64,000 nt of DNA from Streptomyces sp. NBC_01717 (GCF_036248255.1 NZ_CP109178.1:6200001-6264000), one strand, 5' to 3'. Shown: positions 9,038-16,902, counted from the first letter of the stretch. Program-made: numbers and translations. The notes: generated from the letters alone by a model not told the origin.

Positions 9038-10174
9038 ATGACAGGCCGTGGAGAACCGCCAGAAGGAGCACCCGAGGGGCTCCCCGGTGGTGGTGAGGAC
9101 GAGTACCGGTCCGTCGTCTTCGACGAGTCGTTCGTCCGTGCTGCCCGGCTCCAGGAATTCTCCGCCCAGGAACGCATGGGCGAGCACGCCCGCGCCGTAC
9201 GCAGCCTCCCGGCCCGGCACTTCCGCACCGGATCCCGGGCCGTCATCGCCCTGATCGTCCTGATAGCCATCGCCTTCGCCACGGCCGTCTACATGGGCCT
9301 CAGCAACCCGTACCAGCCACCCGTCGGCAGACGAGCCGAGCCGCTCCGGTCGACCGTCATACCCCTGGCGCCCCGCGTAGCCGTCCCCGGCGGCAAGGCC
9401 GCCGACCTCTTCGCCACGAGCCCCGCCGCCCACTTCCGGACAGGTGCCGCAGGCATCAACCTTCCGATGACCCGGCGGACCGAAAACTTCTCGGACAGCC
9501 AGGTGACCACTGCCCTGACCACGGTGAAGGACTATCTGGTGGCGTCCTCCCTCGACCCCGACGTCCTCACCGGCGGCTCGGTACGGCCGGTGGGGCTGCT
9601 GCTCGACCCGGACCAGGCGAACCAGTTCGACCGGAGCATGACCCGATCGGCCGACGACGGGCAGCATGCCGCGACCGGCTGGCTGGTGCGGTTCGACCCG
9701 GCGAAGGTGGCGCTGGCCGACCCGGACATCCGGGTCCAGGGGACTCTGGCCTACTCCGAGGCGGGGTCCGACACCCTTGAGGTGGTGTCGGACCACACCT
9801 TCACGTACGCCCTGCGTCCGGCCGTCTCAGGCCCCCAAAAAGCGGGCGGCGTCTCGCTGTTCACCGTACGGCGCGAGCTGCACTTCCGCTTCGACCGGGA
9901 GGACCTGCGGCTGCACCGGCTGGAGCTGCGGACCAGCTACGTCCAGGCCGGACCGCAGGCCTGCTCGACGGACACGACCGGCACCCTGCACCCGCTGCTC
10001 GCCGGAGAGCGGGCGGCCTCCCGCGGGCCGGCGGGCACCGACCCGTATGCGACGGGCCGACCGACGACGGCGCTCTGCGGGACGCTGGAGGTCAGCTCCC
10101 GGCTGTCCCGGGCCCCTGAGGGCTCTCCGGGTCCTCCGTCCCCGACTGCCGGGGCGCCCCGGAGTCATCCGTAG
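9038..10174 (+). CDS. Membrane-anchored extracytoplasmic protein with SVVFDE motif
   Basis: Start ATG 9038 chosen because GGGAGAA lies just upstream; a GTG at 8999 is an alternative. 378 residues: SVVFDESFVRAA at 25-36, one transmembrane helix at about 69-88, then a ~280-residue domain probably outside the membrane (type II topology). The outer domain alternates beta-strand-like segments and has two cysteines near the C-terminus (QACSTD and ALCGTL) that could form a disulfide. The N-terminal half resembles the preceding gene. The last 83 bases overlap the convergent M48 peptidase gene. Function unknown. Confidence 0.82.
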   Translation: MTGRGEPPEGAPEGLPGGGEDEYRSVVFDESFVRAARLQEFSAQERMGEHARAVRSLPARHFRTGSRAVIALIVLIAIAFATAVYMGLSNPYQPPVGRRAEPLRSTVIPLAPRVAVPGGKAADLFATSPAAHFRTGAAGINLPMTRRTENFSDSQVTTALTTVKDYLVASSLDPDVLTGGSVRPVGLLLDPDQANQFDRSMTRSADDGQHAATGWLVRFDPAKVALADPDIRVQGTLAYSEAGSDTLEVVSDHTFTYALRPAVSGPQKAGGVSLFTVRRELHFRFDREDLRLHRLELRTSYVQAGPQACSTDTTGTLHPLLAGERAASRGPAGTDPYATGRPTTALCGTLEVSSRLSRAPEGSPGPPSPTAGAPRSHP

Positions 10175-11237
10175 CGCCACCCTTGCCTGCCGCACCACTG
10201 CCATGGCTGCCGCCGGTGAACTTGTCGCGGAGCTTGCCGCCCAGGTCGCCGGCGCCACCGGCTATGTCGCCCACGAGCTTCATCAGCGGGTCCTTGCTGG
10301 TGCGCACCGAGTCGGCGTAGTGCGAGGCGGACTCCCGGAACGAGTCCGTCACCGACGTGTCCTTGTCGTCTTCGCGCCGCGGGTAGTGGCCGTCCATGAT
10401 CCGCTGGTAGTCGCGGCTCTCGGACCACTTCTTCAACTCGGCCGCGCGCACCGTGGTGAACGGGTGGGAGCGGGGCAGCACATTGAGGATCTTGAGTACG
10501 GAATCGCGCAGGTCGCCACCCTTCTCGTACTCGTCCGCCTGGGCGAGGAAGGCGTCCACATTCATCTCGTGCAGATGATTGCCACCGGCAATCTTCATCA
10601 GACCGCGCATGGAGGCCTGCGAATCCTGGCCGACCAGCAGCCCCGCCCGGTCCGCGGACAGCTCCGACTTGCGGAACCACTCGCGCAGCGCCATCACGAT
10701 CGTCATGATCGCCACATTGCCGAGCGGGATCCAGGCGACCTTCAGTGCGAGATTGGTGAGGAACAGCAGAATCGTGCGGTAGACGGCGTGACCGGAGAGG
10801 GCATGCCCCACCTCATGGCCGACGACCGCTCGCATCTCCTCCTCGTCGAGCAGCTCCACCAGCCCCGTCGTCACCACGATGATCGGCTCGTCGAGACCGA
10901 TGCACATGGCATTCGGCTGCGGGTCCTGGTTCACATACATCGGCGGGACCTTCTCCAGGTCCAGGATGTAACAGGCGTCGCGCAGCATGTCGTTGAGATG
11001 GGCGAACTGGGCGTCACTCACCCGTACGGAGTCGGAGAGGAAGAGCAACCGCAGACTGCGCTCGGGCAGCAGGCCGCTCAGTGCCTTGAACACCGTGTCG
11101 AAACCGCTCAGCTTGCGGAGGGCCACCAGAGCCGACCGGTCCGCCGGGTGTTCGTACGCCCGGGACGAGATGCCCGCGAAACGCCTGCGCTGCCTGCTCG
11201 GCACGTGCTCGTGACTCGCGTGGCTGTTGTCGGTCAT
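10092..11237 (-). CDS. M48 family (HtpX-like) zinc metallopeptidase
   Basis: Membrane-associated zinc endopeptidase related to HtpX/Ste24, probably in membrane protein quality control. 381 residues from ATG 11237, preceded by a GGGGG stretch. The zinc motif HEVGH is at 141-145 and the third ligand Glu192 in SELSADRAG. A hydrophobic hairpin covers about residues 152-186. A Ser/Gly/Asp-rich disordered tail follows residue 330 and is encoded where the gene overlaps its convergent neighbour. The divergent spacer to 11349 carries a DnaA-box-like sequence. Confidence 0.9.
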   Translation of the reverse strand: MTDNSHASHEHVPSRQRRRFAGISSRAYEHPADRSALVALRKLSGFDTVFKALSGLLPERSLRLLFLSDSVRVSDAQFAHLNDMLRDACYILDLEKVPPMYVNQDPQPNAMCIGLDEPIIVVTTGLVELLDEEEMRAVVGHEVGHALSGHAVYRTILLFLTNLALKVAWIPLGNVAIMTIVMALREWFRKSELSADRAGLLVGQDSQASMRGLMKIAGGNHLHEMNVDAFLAQADEYEKGGDLRDSVLKILNVLPRSHPFTTVRAAELKKWSESRDYQRIMDGHYPRREDDKDTSVTDSFRESASHYADSVRTSKDPLMKLVGDIAGGAGDLGGKLRDKFTGGSHGSGAAGKGGATDDSGAPRQSGTEDPESPQGPGTAGS

Positions 11238-11322
11238 GAACTGGGCCCCCTGTTCGTACGAGACGTCGCTCGCCCCCTGACAAGTCCCAGCGTAGGTGCT
11301 GGGGCTACGGTGTGTGGGGGGC

Positions 11323-11331
11323 TGTGGATAA
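11323..11331 (-). other. Perfect DnaA-box-like 9-mer
   Basis: TTATCCACA on the minus strand, in the spacer between the M48 peptidase and a small membrane protein gene. It matches the E. coli DnaA box exactly. Streptomyces boxes prefer TTGTCCACA, so a lone copy may be incidental. Confidence 0.35.
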
Positions 11332-11348
11332 CTTAGGAGACGCCCAAC

Positions 11349-11501
11349 ATGCCGCACACCGTTGCTCTGCTCGCCGCCGCATCCGACGACCAGGGCCCGG
11401 GCAACACCCTTCGGATCGTGCTGCTCGCCGCGCTCATCGGCGCGGCGCTGCTCGCCTGGTTCCTGCTGCGCGGATACCGCAACGACGACAACAACGACTG
11501 A
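11349..11501 (+). CDS. Small membrane protein, 50 residues
   Basis: ATG 11349 is preceded by AGGAG at 11334-11338. The 50-residue product has an N-terminal hydrophobic stretch, a short polar turn (SDDQGPGNT), a transmembrane helix at about residues 21-40 (RIVLLAALIGAALLAWFLL) and a charged Asn/Asp tail ending DDNND. The codon pattern is typical of Streptomyces genes, so I think it is real. It leads a run of two tiny membrane proteins before nadD. No known function. Confidence 0.7.
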   Translation: MPHTVALLAAASDDQGPGNTLRIVLLAALIGAALLAWFLLRGYRNDDNND

Positions 11502-11585
11502 GTCGGCGTGAGCGTGCCCGGGGCCCCCGCATACGATGTCCGCGACGTCTTCCTTCCGACTCCCGATCGATAGGTCCTGCCGAAG

Positions 11586-11750
11586 ATGAGCCTCACGAGC
11601 ACCGCACACCAGCTGGTCACTCTCGCCTCCGAGGGTGGCGAGCACGGTGGTAACCACGAAAGCCTCAGCCCGTACCTCACCGGAGGCGGTGCGTTCGTCA
11701 CGCTTCTGCTCCTGCTGTGGATCACCACCCGCTTCAACCGCGACCGCTGA
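11586..11750 (+). CDS. Small membrane protein, 54 residues
   Basis: Starts at ATG 11586. Residues 1-30 are polar with several Gly and His; residues about 31-46 ([17 protein letters not shown]) are a single transmembrane helix, followed by a basic RFNRDR end, giving an N-out/C-in orientation by the positive-inside rule. A TACGAT -10-like box lies at 11532-11537. It is 38 bases before nadD. No recognised function. Confidence 0.68.
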   Translation: MSLTSTAHQLVTLASEGGEHGGNHESLSPYLTGGGAFVTLLLLLWITTRFNRDR

Positions 11751-11788
11751 GGCGGAGGCGTACAGCTGTGCCAGTAGGCTCTGCACGC

Positions 11789-12406
11789 ATGGGAGAGCAG
11801 GAAGTGCCTACCGGCCGCGGCAAACGCCGACTCGGTGTGATGGGCGGGACGTTTGACCCGATTCATCATGGACACCTGGTGGCGGCCAGCGAAGTGGCCG
11901 CCCAGTTCCACCTCGACGAGGTGGTCTTCGTTCCGACCGGGCAGCCGTGGCAGAAGAGCCACAAGGAGGTTTCCCCGGCCGAGGACCGCTATCTGATGAC
12001 GGTCATCGCGACGGCGTCCAATCCGCAGTTCTCGGTCAGCCGCAGTGACATCGACCGTGGCGGACCGACGTACACGATCGATACGCTGCGGGACCTGCGC
12101 GCGGTCCATGGCGACGCGGACCTCTTCTTCATCACCGGCGCCGACGCGCTCTCGCAGATTCTCACCTGGCGGGACGCCGAGGAACTGTTCTCGCTGTCCC
12201 ACTTCATCGGTGTGACACGGCCTGGGCACGTGCTCACGGACGACGGGCTGCCGGAGGGCGGTGTCTCCCTAGTGGAGGTCCCGGCGCTCGCGATCTCGTC
12301 CACGGACTGTCGTGCGAGAGTCGCGCAGGGGGAACCCGTCTGGTACTTGGTACCGGACGGTGTGGTCCGCTACATCGACAAGCGCCAGCTGTACCGCGGC
12401 GAATGA
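11789..12406 (+). CDS. nadD: Nicotinate-nucleotide adenylyltransferase
   Basis: Joins nicotinate mononucleotide to AMP from ATP in NAD+ synthesis. 205 residues from ATG 11789. [11 protein letters not shown] near residues 19-29 is the nucleotidyltransferase T/HxGH signature and AISSTDCR near 170 is the ISSTxxR motif. The mRNA is likely leaderless, with TAGGCT at 11775-11780 eight bases upstream. It is followed by the LCP-family gene after 19 bases, then rsfS and a phosphatase, an order common in actinobacteria. Confidence 0.95.
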   Translation: MGEQEVPTGRGKRRLGVMGGTFDPIHHGHLVAASEVAAQFHLDEVVFVPTGQPWQKSHKEVSPAEDRYLMTVIATASNPQFSVSRSDIDRGGPTYTIDTLRDLRAVHGDADLFFITGADALSQILTWRDAEELFSLSHFIGVTRPGHVLTDDGLPEGGVSLVEVPALAISSTDCRARVAQGEPVWYLVPDGVVRYIDKRQLYRGE

Positions 12407-12425
12407 GCCACGGAGAGGGGCACCG

Positions 12426-14129
12426 GTGAACGACCGACAGAACCCGTACGACCCGTACTACCAGCAGCCGCAGATCGTCGGCTACGACGAGTACGGGCAG
12501 CCGGTGTATCAGCAGCCTGGGCAGCAGCAGCAACACCAGCAGCCCCAGCGGCAGTACGACCCGTATGGACAGCAGGGGCAGGGGCAGGGGCAGGGACAGG
12601 GACAGGGGCAGCCGGGGTACGGATACGACCCGTACACCCAGCAGCAGCCTCAGCAGTCCCAGCAGTACGACCCATACGCCTCCCAGCAGCCTCAGCAGCA
12701 GTCCTACGGCTACGACGGATACGGCTACGACACCGGCCAGCAACCGGCCGCGGTCGACACCACGGCGCAGTGGAACATCCCGCAGCAGGCCCCCATACCG
12801 GCGTCTGCCCCGCAGCAGCGGGAGCCGGAGTTCGAGCCGGAGCCGGTCGTTCCCGAGCAGCGCCGCGCGGACCGTGACTACGGCACCGGGCAGTTCTCCT
12901 TCATCGAGGAGCCCGACGAGGACTCCGAAGACGTCATCGACTGGCTGAAGTTCACCGAGAGCCGCAGCGAGCGGCGCGAAGAGGCGCGCCGCCGCGGCCG
13001 CAACCGGATGGTCGCGCTGATCGTCGTGGTGGCCCTGGTCGTGGTCGGCGGTGTCGGCTACCTCTGGTCCGCGGGCAAGATCCCGGGCCTCGGCGGCTCG
13101 GAGAAGGAGAACACCGCGACGACGGGTCCGCAGAAGCGAGACGTCATCGTGGTCCATCTGCACAACACCAAGAAGGGCGGCACCTCCACGGCGCTGCTCG
13201 TCGACAACGTGACCACCAAGCAGGGGACCACGGTCCTGCTGCCCAACTCGCTCGCGGTCTCCGACGACGAGGGCAACACGACCACCCTCGGCAAGTCCGT
13301 CGACGACGACGGTTCCAACGGCACCCGCGAGTCCATCGACACGCTGCTCGGCACCGACATCAGCGGCACATGGCGGCTCGACACCCCGTACCTGGAGAAC
13401 CTCGTCGACCTGGTCGGCAACATCGAGGTCGACACGGACACCGATGTGCCGGACACCAAGAAGGGCGCGTCGCCCTTGGTCAAGAAGGGCGCGTCGCAGA
13501 CCCTGAGCGGCCGGATGGCCGTCGCGTACGCCACCTACCGGGGCCCCGGTGAGGCCGAGACGAAACAGCTCATGCGGTTCGGGCAGGTCATGCGCGGAGT
13601 GCTGCGGAAGATCTCGGACGATCCGAAGGCCGCCACGGTCACCGTGCAGACGCTGGCGCAGATCCTGGACCCGTCACTGCCCGAGAGGGACCTCGGCGCC
13701 TCCCTGGCGAAGCTCGCCGAGCACGCCAAGATCGGCGACTACAAGACGGCACTGCTGCCGGTGCAGCCCGACGGCACCCTCACCGACGCGGCCACCGAGA
13801 GCGTCGTCAAGGACATCCTGGGTGGCACGGTGAAGGCCCCGGATCAGGACGCGGCCGTGCGGGTCGGCGTCAAGAACGGCACCGGGGACGAGGACGGCAC
13901 GGAGTCCGCCCGGATCAGGCTGGTCAACGGCGGATATGCCTTCGTCGGCGGCGGGAACACCGACACCGCGGTGTCGTCCGAGGTCGTCTACAAGGCGGCG
14001 GCCGACAAGGAGAAGGCGACCCAGGTCGCCAAGACCCTGGGCCTGCCGGCGAGCGCGGTGAAGCAGGGCAAACCTGCCGCGAACGCCGATGTGTCCGTTG
14101 TCCTCGGCCAGGACTACAAGATCAAATAG
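12426..14129 (+). CDS. LCP/LytR-C-type cell envelope protein with Gln-rich N-terminus
   Basis: 567 residues from GTG 12426, with GGAGAGGGG just upstream; the longer frame from 12312 overlaps nadD and is rejected. Residues 1-120 are Tyr/Gln/Pro/Gly-rich and include a GQ dipeptide run. A transmembrane helix lies at about 197-217, followed by a divergent LCP-like domain (about 235-420) and a LytR_C domain at about 475-565 with the VGVKNGTG motif. LCP proteins attach anionic polymers or arabinogalactan-type glycans to peptidoglycan. Key LCP arginines are not evident, so a ligase activity is inferred only loosely. Confidence 0.82.
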   Translation: MNDRQNPYDPYYQQPQIVGYDEYGQPVYQQPGQQQQHQQPQRQYDPYGQQGQGQGQGQGQGQPGYGYDPYTQQQPQQSQQYDPYASQQPQQQSYGYDGYGYDTGQQPAAVDTTAQWNIPQQAPIPASAPQQREPEFEPEPVVPEQRRADRDYGTGQFSFIEEPDEDSEDVIDWLKFTESRSERREEARRRGRNRMVALIVVVALVVVGGVGYLWSAGKIPGLGGSEKENTATTGPQKRDVIVVHLHNTKKGGTSTALLVDNVTTKQGTTVLLPNSLAVSDDEGNTTTLGKSVDDDGSNGTRESIDTLLGTDISGTWRLDTPYLENLVDLVGNIEVDTDTDVPDTKKGASPLVKKGASQTLSGRMAVAYATYRGPGEAETKQLMRFGQVMRGVLRKISDDPKAATVTVQTLAQILDPSLPERDLGASLAKLAEHAKIGDYKTALLPVQPDGTLTDAATESVVKDILGGTVKAPDQDAAVRVGVKNGTGDEDGTESARIRLVNGGYAFVGGGNTDTAVSSEVVYKAAADKEKATQVAKTLGLPASAVKQGKPAANADVSVVLGQDYKIK

Positions 14130-14245
14130 TTGGGGCTCCGTGCCCTGAACGATCTTCGAGATGGATCTTCGAAAGATCGCTGCGTGGGCTGTCGGCGGTC
14201 CGTGAGACCCTAGAGGTTGATCTGACCGCCGACGAAAGCCTGCTT

Positions 14246-14677
14246 GTGACCGCCACGGACCGCTCCATCGAGCTCATCAACGCCGCCGCTCAGGCGGCCG
14301 CCGACCGGCTCGCGCACGACATCATTGCGTACGACGTCAGCGACGTGCTGTCGATCACGGACGCCTTCCTGCTGGCCTCGGCCCCCAACGACCGCCAGGT
14401 CAAGTCGATCGTCGACGAGATCGAGGAGCGGCTCCAGAAGGAGCTCGGTGCCAAGCCGGTGCGCCGCGAGGGCGACCGCGACGCCCGCTGGATCCTCCTC
14501 GACTACGTCGACATCGTGATCCACGTCCAGCACAGCGAGGAGCGTGTCTTCTACGCGCTCGAGCGCCTCTGGAAGGACTGCCCCGAGATCGCGCTCCCCG
14601 AGGACGCCGTCAAGACTCGGGGCAAGGCCGAGGAGCACGCCCAGCTCACCGGCAGCACGGAAGGTGACCTGAGCTGA
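14246..14677 (+). CDS. rsfS: Ribosomal silencing factor RsfS
   Basis: DUF143/YbeB protein that binds ribosomal protein uL14 and blocks subunit joining when nutrients are scarce. 143 residues from GTG 14246. The family core is clear: ELINAAAQAA at the start, YDVSDVLSITDAFLLAS at about 31-47, NDRQVKSIVDEIEE at about 51-64, and the WILLDYVDIVIHV stretch at about 81-93. Its TGA overlaps the start of the next gene. The nadD-rsfS neighbourhood is conserved in bacteria. Confidence 0.95.
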   Translation: MTATDRSIELINAAAQAAADRLAHDIIAYDVSDVLSITDAFLLASAPNDRQVKSIVDEIEERLQKELGAKPVRREGDRDARWILLDYVDIVIHVQHSEERVFYALERLWKDCPEIALPEDAVKTRGKAEEHAQLTGSTEGDLS

Positions 14678-15327
14678 ACGGCAGCAACAGCGGCAGGGGC
14701 CGCAGGATCGTCCTCTGGCGACACGGTCAGACGGCGTGGAACCTGGAGCGCCGGTTCCAGGGGTCCACGGACATCGAGCTGACCGACACCGGAGTCGGGC
14801 AGGCCCACCGGGCCGCCCGGCTGCTCGCCTCGCTGAAGCCGGACGCGATCGTCGCCTCCGATCTGCGACGGGCGGCGGCCACGGCCGCCGAGCTCGCCGC
14901 GATCACCGGGCTGGAGATCGCCCATGACGCGGGGCTGCGTGAGACCTACGCAGGTGCCTGGCAGGGCCTCACCCATGAGGAGATCGTCCGGCAGTACGGC
15001 GAGCAGTACGCCGCGTGGAAGCGCGGCGAGCCCGTGCGGCGCGGCGGCGGCGAGCTGGAGACCGAGGTCGCCGACCGGGCCGCCCCTGTCGTGCTCGATC
15101 ACGCCGACAAGCTGCCCGACGGCGGCACGCTCGTCGTGGTCAGCCACGGAGGCACGATCCGCACGACCATCGGGCGGCTGCTCGGCCTGGAAGCGCACCA
15201 CTGGGAAGGGCTCGGCGGACTCTCCAACTGCTGTTGGTCGGTGCTGGGCGAGGGCGCGCGCGGCTGGCGCCTGCTGGAGCACAACGCCGGCACGCTGCCC
15301 GAGCCCGTGCTCGGAGACGATGCCTAG
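14674..15327 (+). CDS. Histidine phosphatase family protein (phosphoglycerate mutase-like), CTG start
   Basis: 217 residues. LWRHGQTAWN at about residues 14-23 holds the phospho-accepting histidine, and VVSHGGTIR at about 150-158 the second active-site histidine. The frame is closed by a TGA at 14665-14667, and no ATG, GTG or TTG lies between that stop and the RHG motif. The best start is CTG 14674, which overlaps the rsfS stop as CTGA and is preceded by GGAAGGTG at 14659-14666. Substrate unknown; the fold covers phosphoglycerate mutases, RNase HI-linked alpha-ribazole phosphatases and others. Confidence 0.88.
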   Translation: MNGSNSGRGRRIVLWRHGQTAWNLERRFQGSTDIELTDTGVGQAHRAARLLASLKPDAIVASDLRRAAATAAELAAITGLEIAHDAGLRETYAGAWQGLTHEEIVRQYGEQYAAWKRGEPVRRGGGELETEVADRAAPVVLDHADKLPDGGTLVVVSHGGTIRTTIGRLLGLEAHHWEGLGGLSNCCWSVLGEGARGWRLLEHNAGTLPEPVLGDDA

Positions 15328-15391
15328 CGCGCCTCTTCGGGGCGCGCCGGTTCCGTGGCCGGAGGCCGCCTCCGGGCGGCGTCGGCCGGAT

Positions 15392-15421
15392 TTCACTTTC
15401 TGGCTGGTCACAGGCTAAAGT
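15392..15421 (+). promoter_or_regulatory. Probable promoter of the first tRNA-Ala
   Basis: TTCACT at 15392-15397 and TAAAGT at 15416-15421 with an 18-base spacer lie about 47 bases before the tRNA, in a short AT-richer stretch. Confidence 0.5.
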
Positions 15422-15467
15422 TCTTCTTGTTCGCAGCGCGAAAACGCAGGGAAACACAGCGAACAGC

Positions 15468-15540
15468 GGGGCTATAGCTCAGTTGGTAGAGCGCCTGCAT
15501 GGCATGCAGGAGGTCAGGAGTTCAATTCTCCTTAGCTCCA
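15468..15540 (+). tRNA. tRNA-Ala (GGC), copy 1
   Basis: 73 bases that fold as a standard cloverleaf: acceptor GGGGCTA pairs with TAGCTCC and includes the G3-U70 wobble that identifies alanine tRNA. The D arm carries AGCTCAGTTGGTAGAGC, the anticodon loop is ATGGCAT (anticodon GGC, reading GCC), and the T arm contains TTCAATT. CCA is not encoded. An identical copy lies at 16821. Confidence 0.97.
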
Positions 15541-15547
15541 CAATCAG

Positions 15548-15575
15548 GATCCCGTCCCCACCAGGGGGCGGGATC
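15548..15575 (+). terminator. Hairpin terminator after tRNA-Ala copy 1
   Basis: GATCCCGTCCCC pairs with a GGGG(G)CGGGATC arm around a short loop starting eight bases after the tRNA, followed by a weak T-containing stretch. Confidence 0.65.
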
Positions 15576-15772
15576 TTCGCGTTCCCGGGTCAACCCTCGC
15601 GGCATGGATGCAGCGCCGCCACCTGCCCCCGCTTTCCTTGTCGGTCGGCGTGTACGCCACGATCCGGCACTCCGGCGGCCCGTGACGGACAGTGACACGG
15701 GATGATCACCGGTACCAGACCCGGCAGCCTGCGCGGACCCGGCCAGGCGCGCTTTGCCCGGCTCGCCGTCTG

Positions 15773-16233
15773 CACCACGTCTCGCTCGCTTGCGGACTGG
15801 CTGTGGGCGCCGGGCAGTTGATCGCTTTCCGGCCGCTTCAGGGCGTGGCTGCGGCGGTGATGACTCCCAAAAGGTCCTGGTTCCGGGCGGGTTCGTCCCG
15901 GCGGCTGCCGCTTCAGTGGCTGTCGGCCTCGTGATGCGCGACGGCGGGGAGGCCGGAATCAAGCCGTATGCGGCTTTGGTGGTCATGGGTGCCGGGCGGG
16001 CGCTGGGCTGCACTCCCACCCTCACGGGCGCGCCGGCCGCCGTACGGCCGGAGGGCGCCGCCGATGCGAGTGATGCGCTGATGACCGTGACCCGACTCGG
16101 CCGGTTGATCGGGGCCGCGGCCTTCGGCACGCTCCTCCTCAACCGCCTTGATGCGTCAGGGGCGCACGGGTCCGCGGACGCGCTGTGGGTGTGCGCCCTC
16201 GCGCTCCTGGTGGCCGCGATCGAGGTGCGTCGG
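15773..16233 (+). pseudogene. Remnant of an MFS drug-exporter-like gene
   Basis: Two reading frames carry consecutive pieces of a 14-helix (DHA2-type) major facilitator. Bases 15773-15871 encode LACGLAVGAGQLIAFRPLQG, the region around helix 4, and then in another frame up to 16233 come PYAALVVMGAGRALGCTPTL, LIGAAAFGTLLLNRLDASG and ALWVCALALLVAA, which are C-terminal helices. About 250 residues that should lie between are missing and the frame shifts, so the gene is broken by an internal deletion. It lies between two identical tRNA-Ala genes. Confidence 0.65.
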
Positions 16234-16350
16234 CAGGTCTCGTGCGACGTCGGTGGCCGGTCGATTCTCCGCAGGGCTGACCCCCTTGCGGGGCCATGGC
16301 AGAATCGGACCGCCGGAGGGGGCGACGGACCGAACGGGAGGGAGCGCGCG

Positions 16351-16458
16351 ATGCCTGCGAGCCGCCACGAGGTCGCGGACCTGCCCCTTGTTCCCGAAGT
16401 TTCCCGAGTGTCCGAAGCCCTTGAGGCCTCCGAGTTCCCCGAAGGCGGCGTCGGCTGA
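16351..16458 (+). CDS. Possible 35-residue small protein upstream of the zinc-ribbon gene
   Basis: ATG 16351 has a strong ribosome binding site (GGGAGGGAG at 16337-16345) and the 35-codon frame stops three bases before the next start codon, so the two may be translationally coupled. The peptide is acidic with repeated Val/Ser/Pro-Glu units (VPEVSRVSEALEASEFPE). It continues the frame of the MFS remnant, so it could also be chance. No function can be assigned. Confidence 0.45.
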   Translation: MPASRHEVADLPLVPEVSRVSEALEASEFPEGGVG

Positions 16459-16461
16459 CCC

Positions 16462-16695
16462 ATGGGTGCACACAGGCGGAAGTGCGACTGGTGCGGCAGC
16501 GGTACGCCCATCGTCAGGGACATGGACCCGATCAACCTCGAGTACCAGTACTGGTGCGAGGAGTGTGCGCGGGCGCTGATCATAAAGGGCGACCCGATCG
16601 AGACATATCGGGAACTGGAGGGGGAGCCGATCTACGGGCGGCTCCTGGAGGAGCACTGCACCCTCAAGCGCTTCTACTCCTTCGCCACTGCCTGA
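16462..16695 (+). CDS. Small zinc-ribbon-like conserved hypothetical protein
   Basis: 77 residues. Two CxxC pairs, Cys8/Cys11 (KCDWCG) and Cys32/Cys35 (WCEECAR), are spaced as in a treble-clef or zinc-ribbon knuckle, and the C-terminus LEEHCTLKRFYSFATA looks conserved. From memory, Streptomyces genomes encode close relatives. It is the only clearly intact protein gene between the two tRNA-Ala copies. It could be a small DNA- or RNA-binding or adaptor protein, but nothing shows which. Confidence 0.75.
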   Translation: MGAHRRKCDWCGSGTPIVRDMDPINLEYQYWCEECARALIIKGDPIETYRELEGEPIYGRLLEEHCTLKRFYSFATA

Positions 16696-16751
16696 GCGCC
16701 ACGTCGGCGAGCCTCCCGGATCGGGTCATATCGGCACCGAGGGGAATCGAT

Positions 16752-16782
16752 TTGGTGGTGGGCCGGGGTGACCGTGTAATGT
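16752..16782 (+). promoter_or_regulatory. Possible promoter of the second tRNA-Ala
   Basis: TTGGTG at 16752-16757 and TAATGT at 16777-16782 with a 19-base spacer, about 39 bases before the tRNA. The spacer is long, so this is tentative. Confidence 0.4.
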
Positions 16783-16820
16783 TCTCGATGTCGCCAGGGA
16801 GACCGGGCGGAAAACAGCAC

Positions 16821-16893
16821 GGGGCTATAGCTCAGTTGGTAGAGCGCCTGCATGGCATGCAGGAGGTCAGGAGTTCAATTCTCCTTAGCTCCA
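16821..16893 (+). tRNA. tRNA-Ala (GGC), copy 2
   Basis: Identical over all 73 bases to the copy at 15468-15540, including the G3-U70 pair and anticodon GGC. The flanking sequences of the two copies differ on both sides, so the duplication is confined to the mature tRNA. CCA is not encoded. Confidence 0.97.
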
Positions 16894-16902
16894 CAGTGAA
16901 GT

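Noticed and set aside
14150..14179. Imperfect repeat of GATCTTCGA sequences after the LCP gene as a regulatory site
   Set aside because: The pairing has several mismatches and no clear protein-binding spacing; it may be a weak terminator, but I cannot support it.
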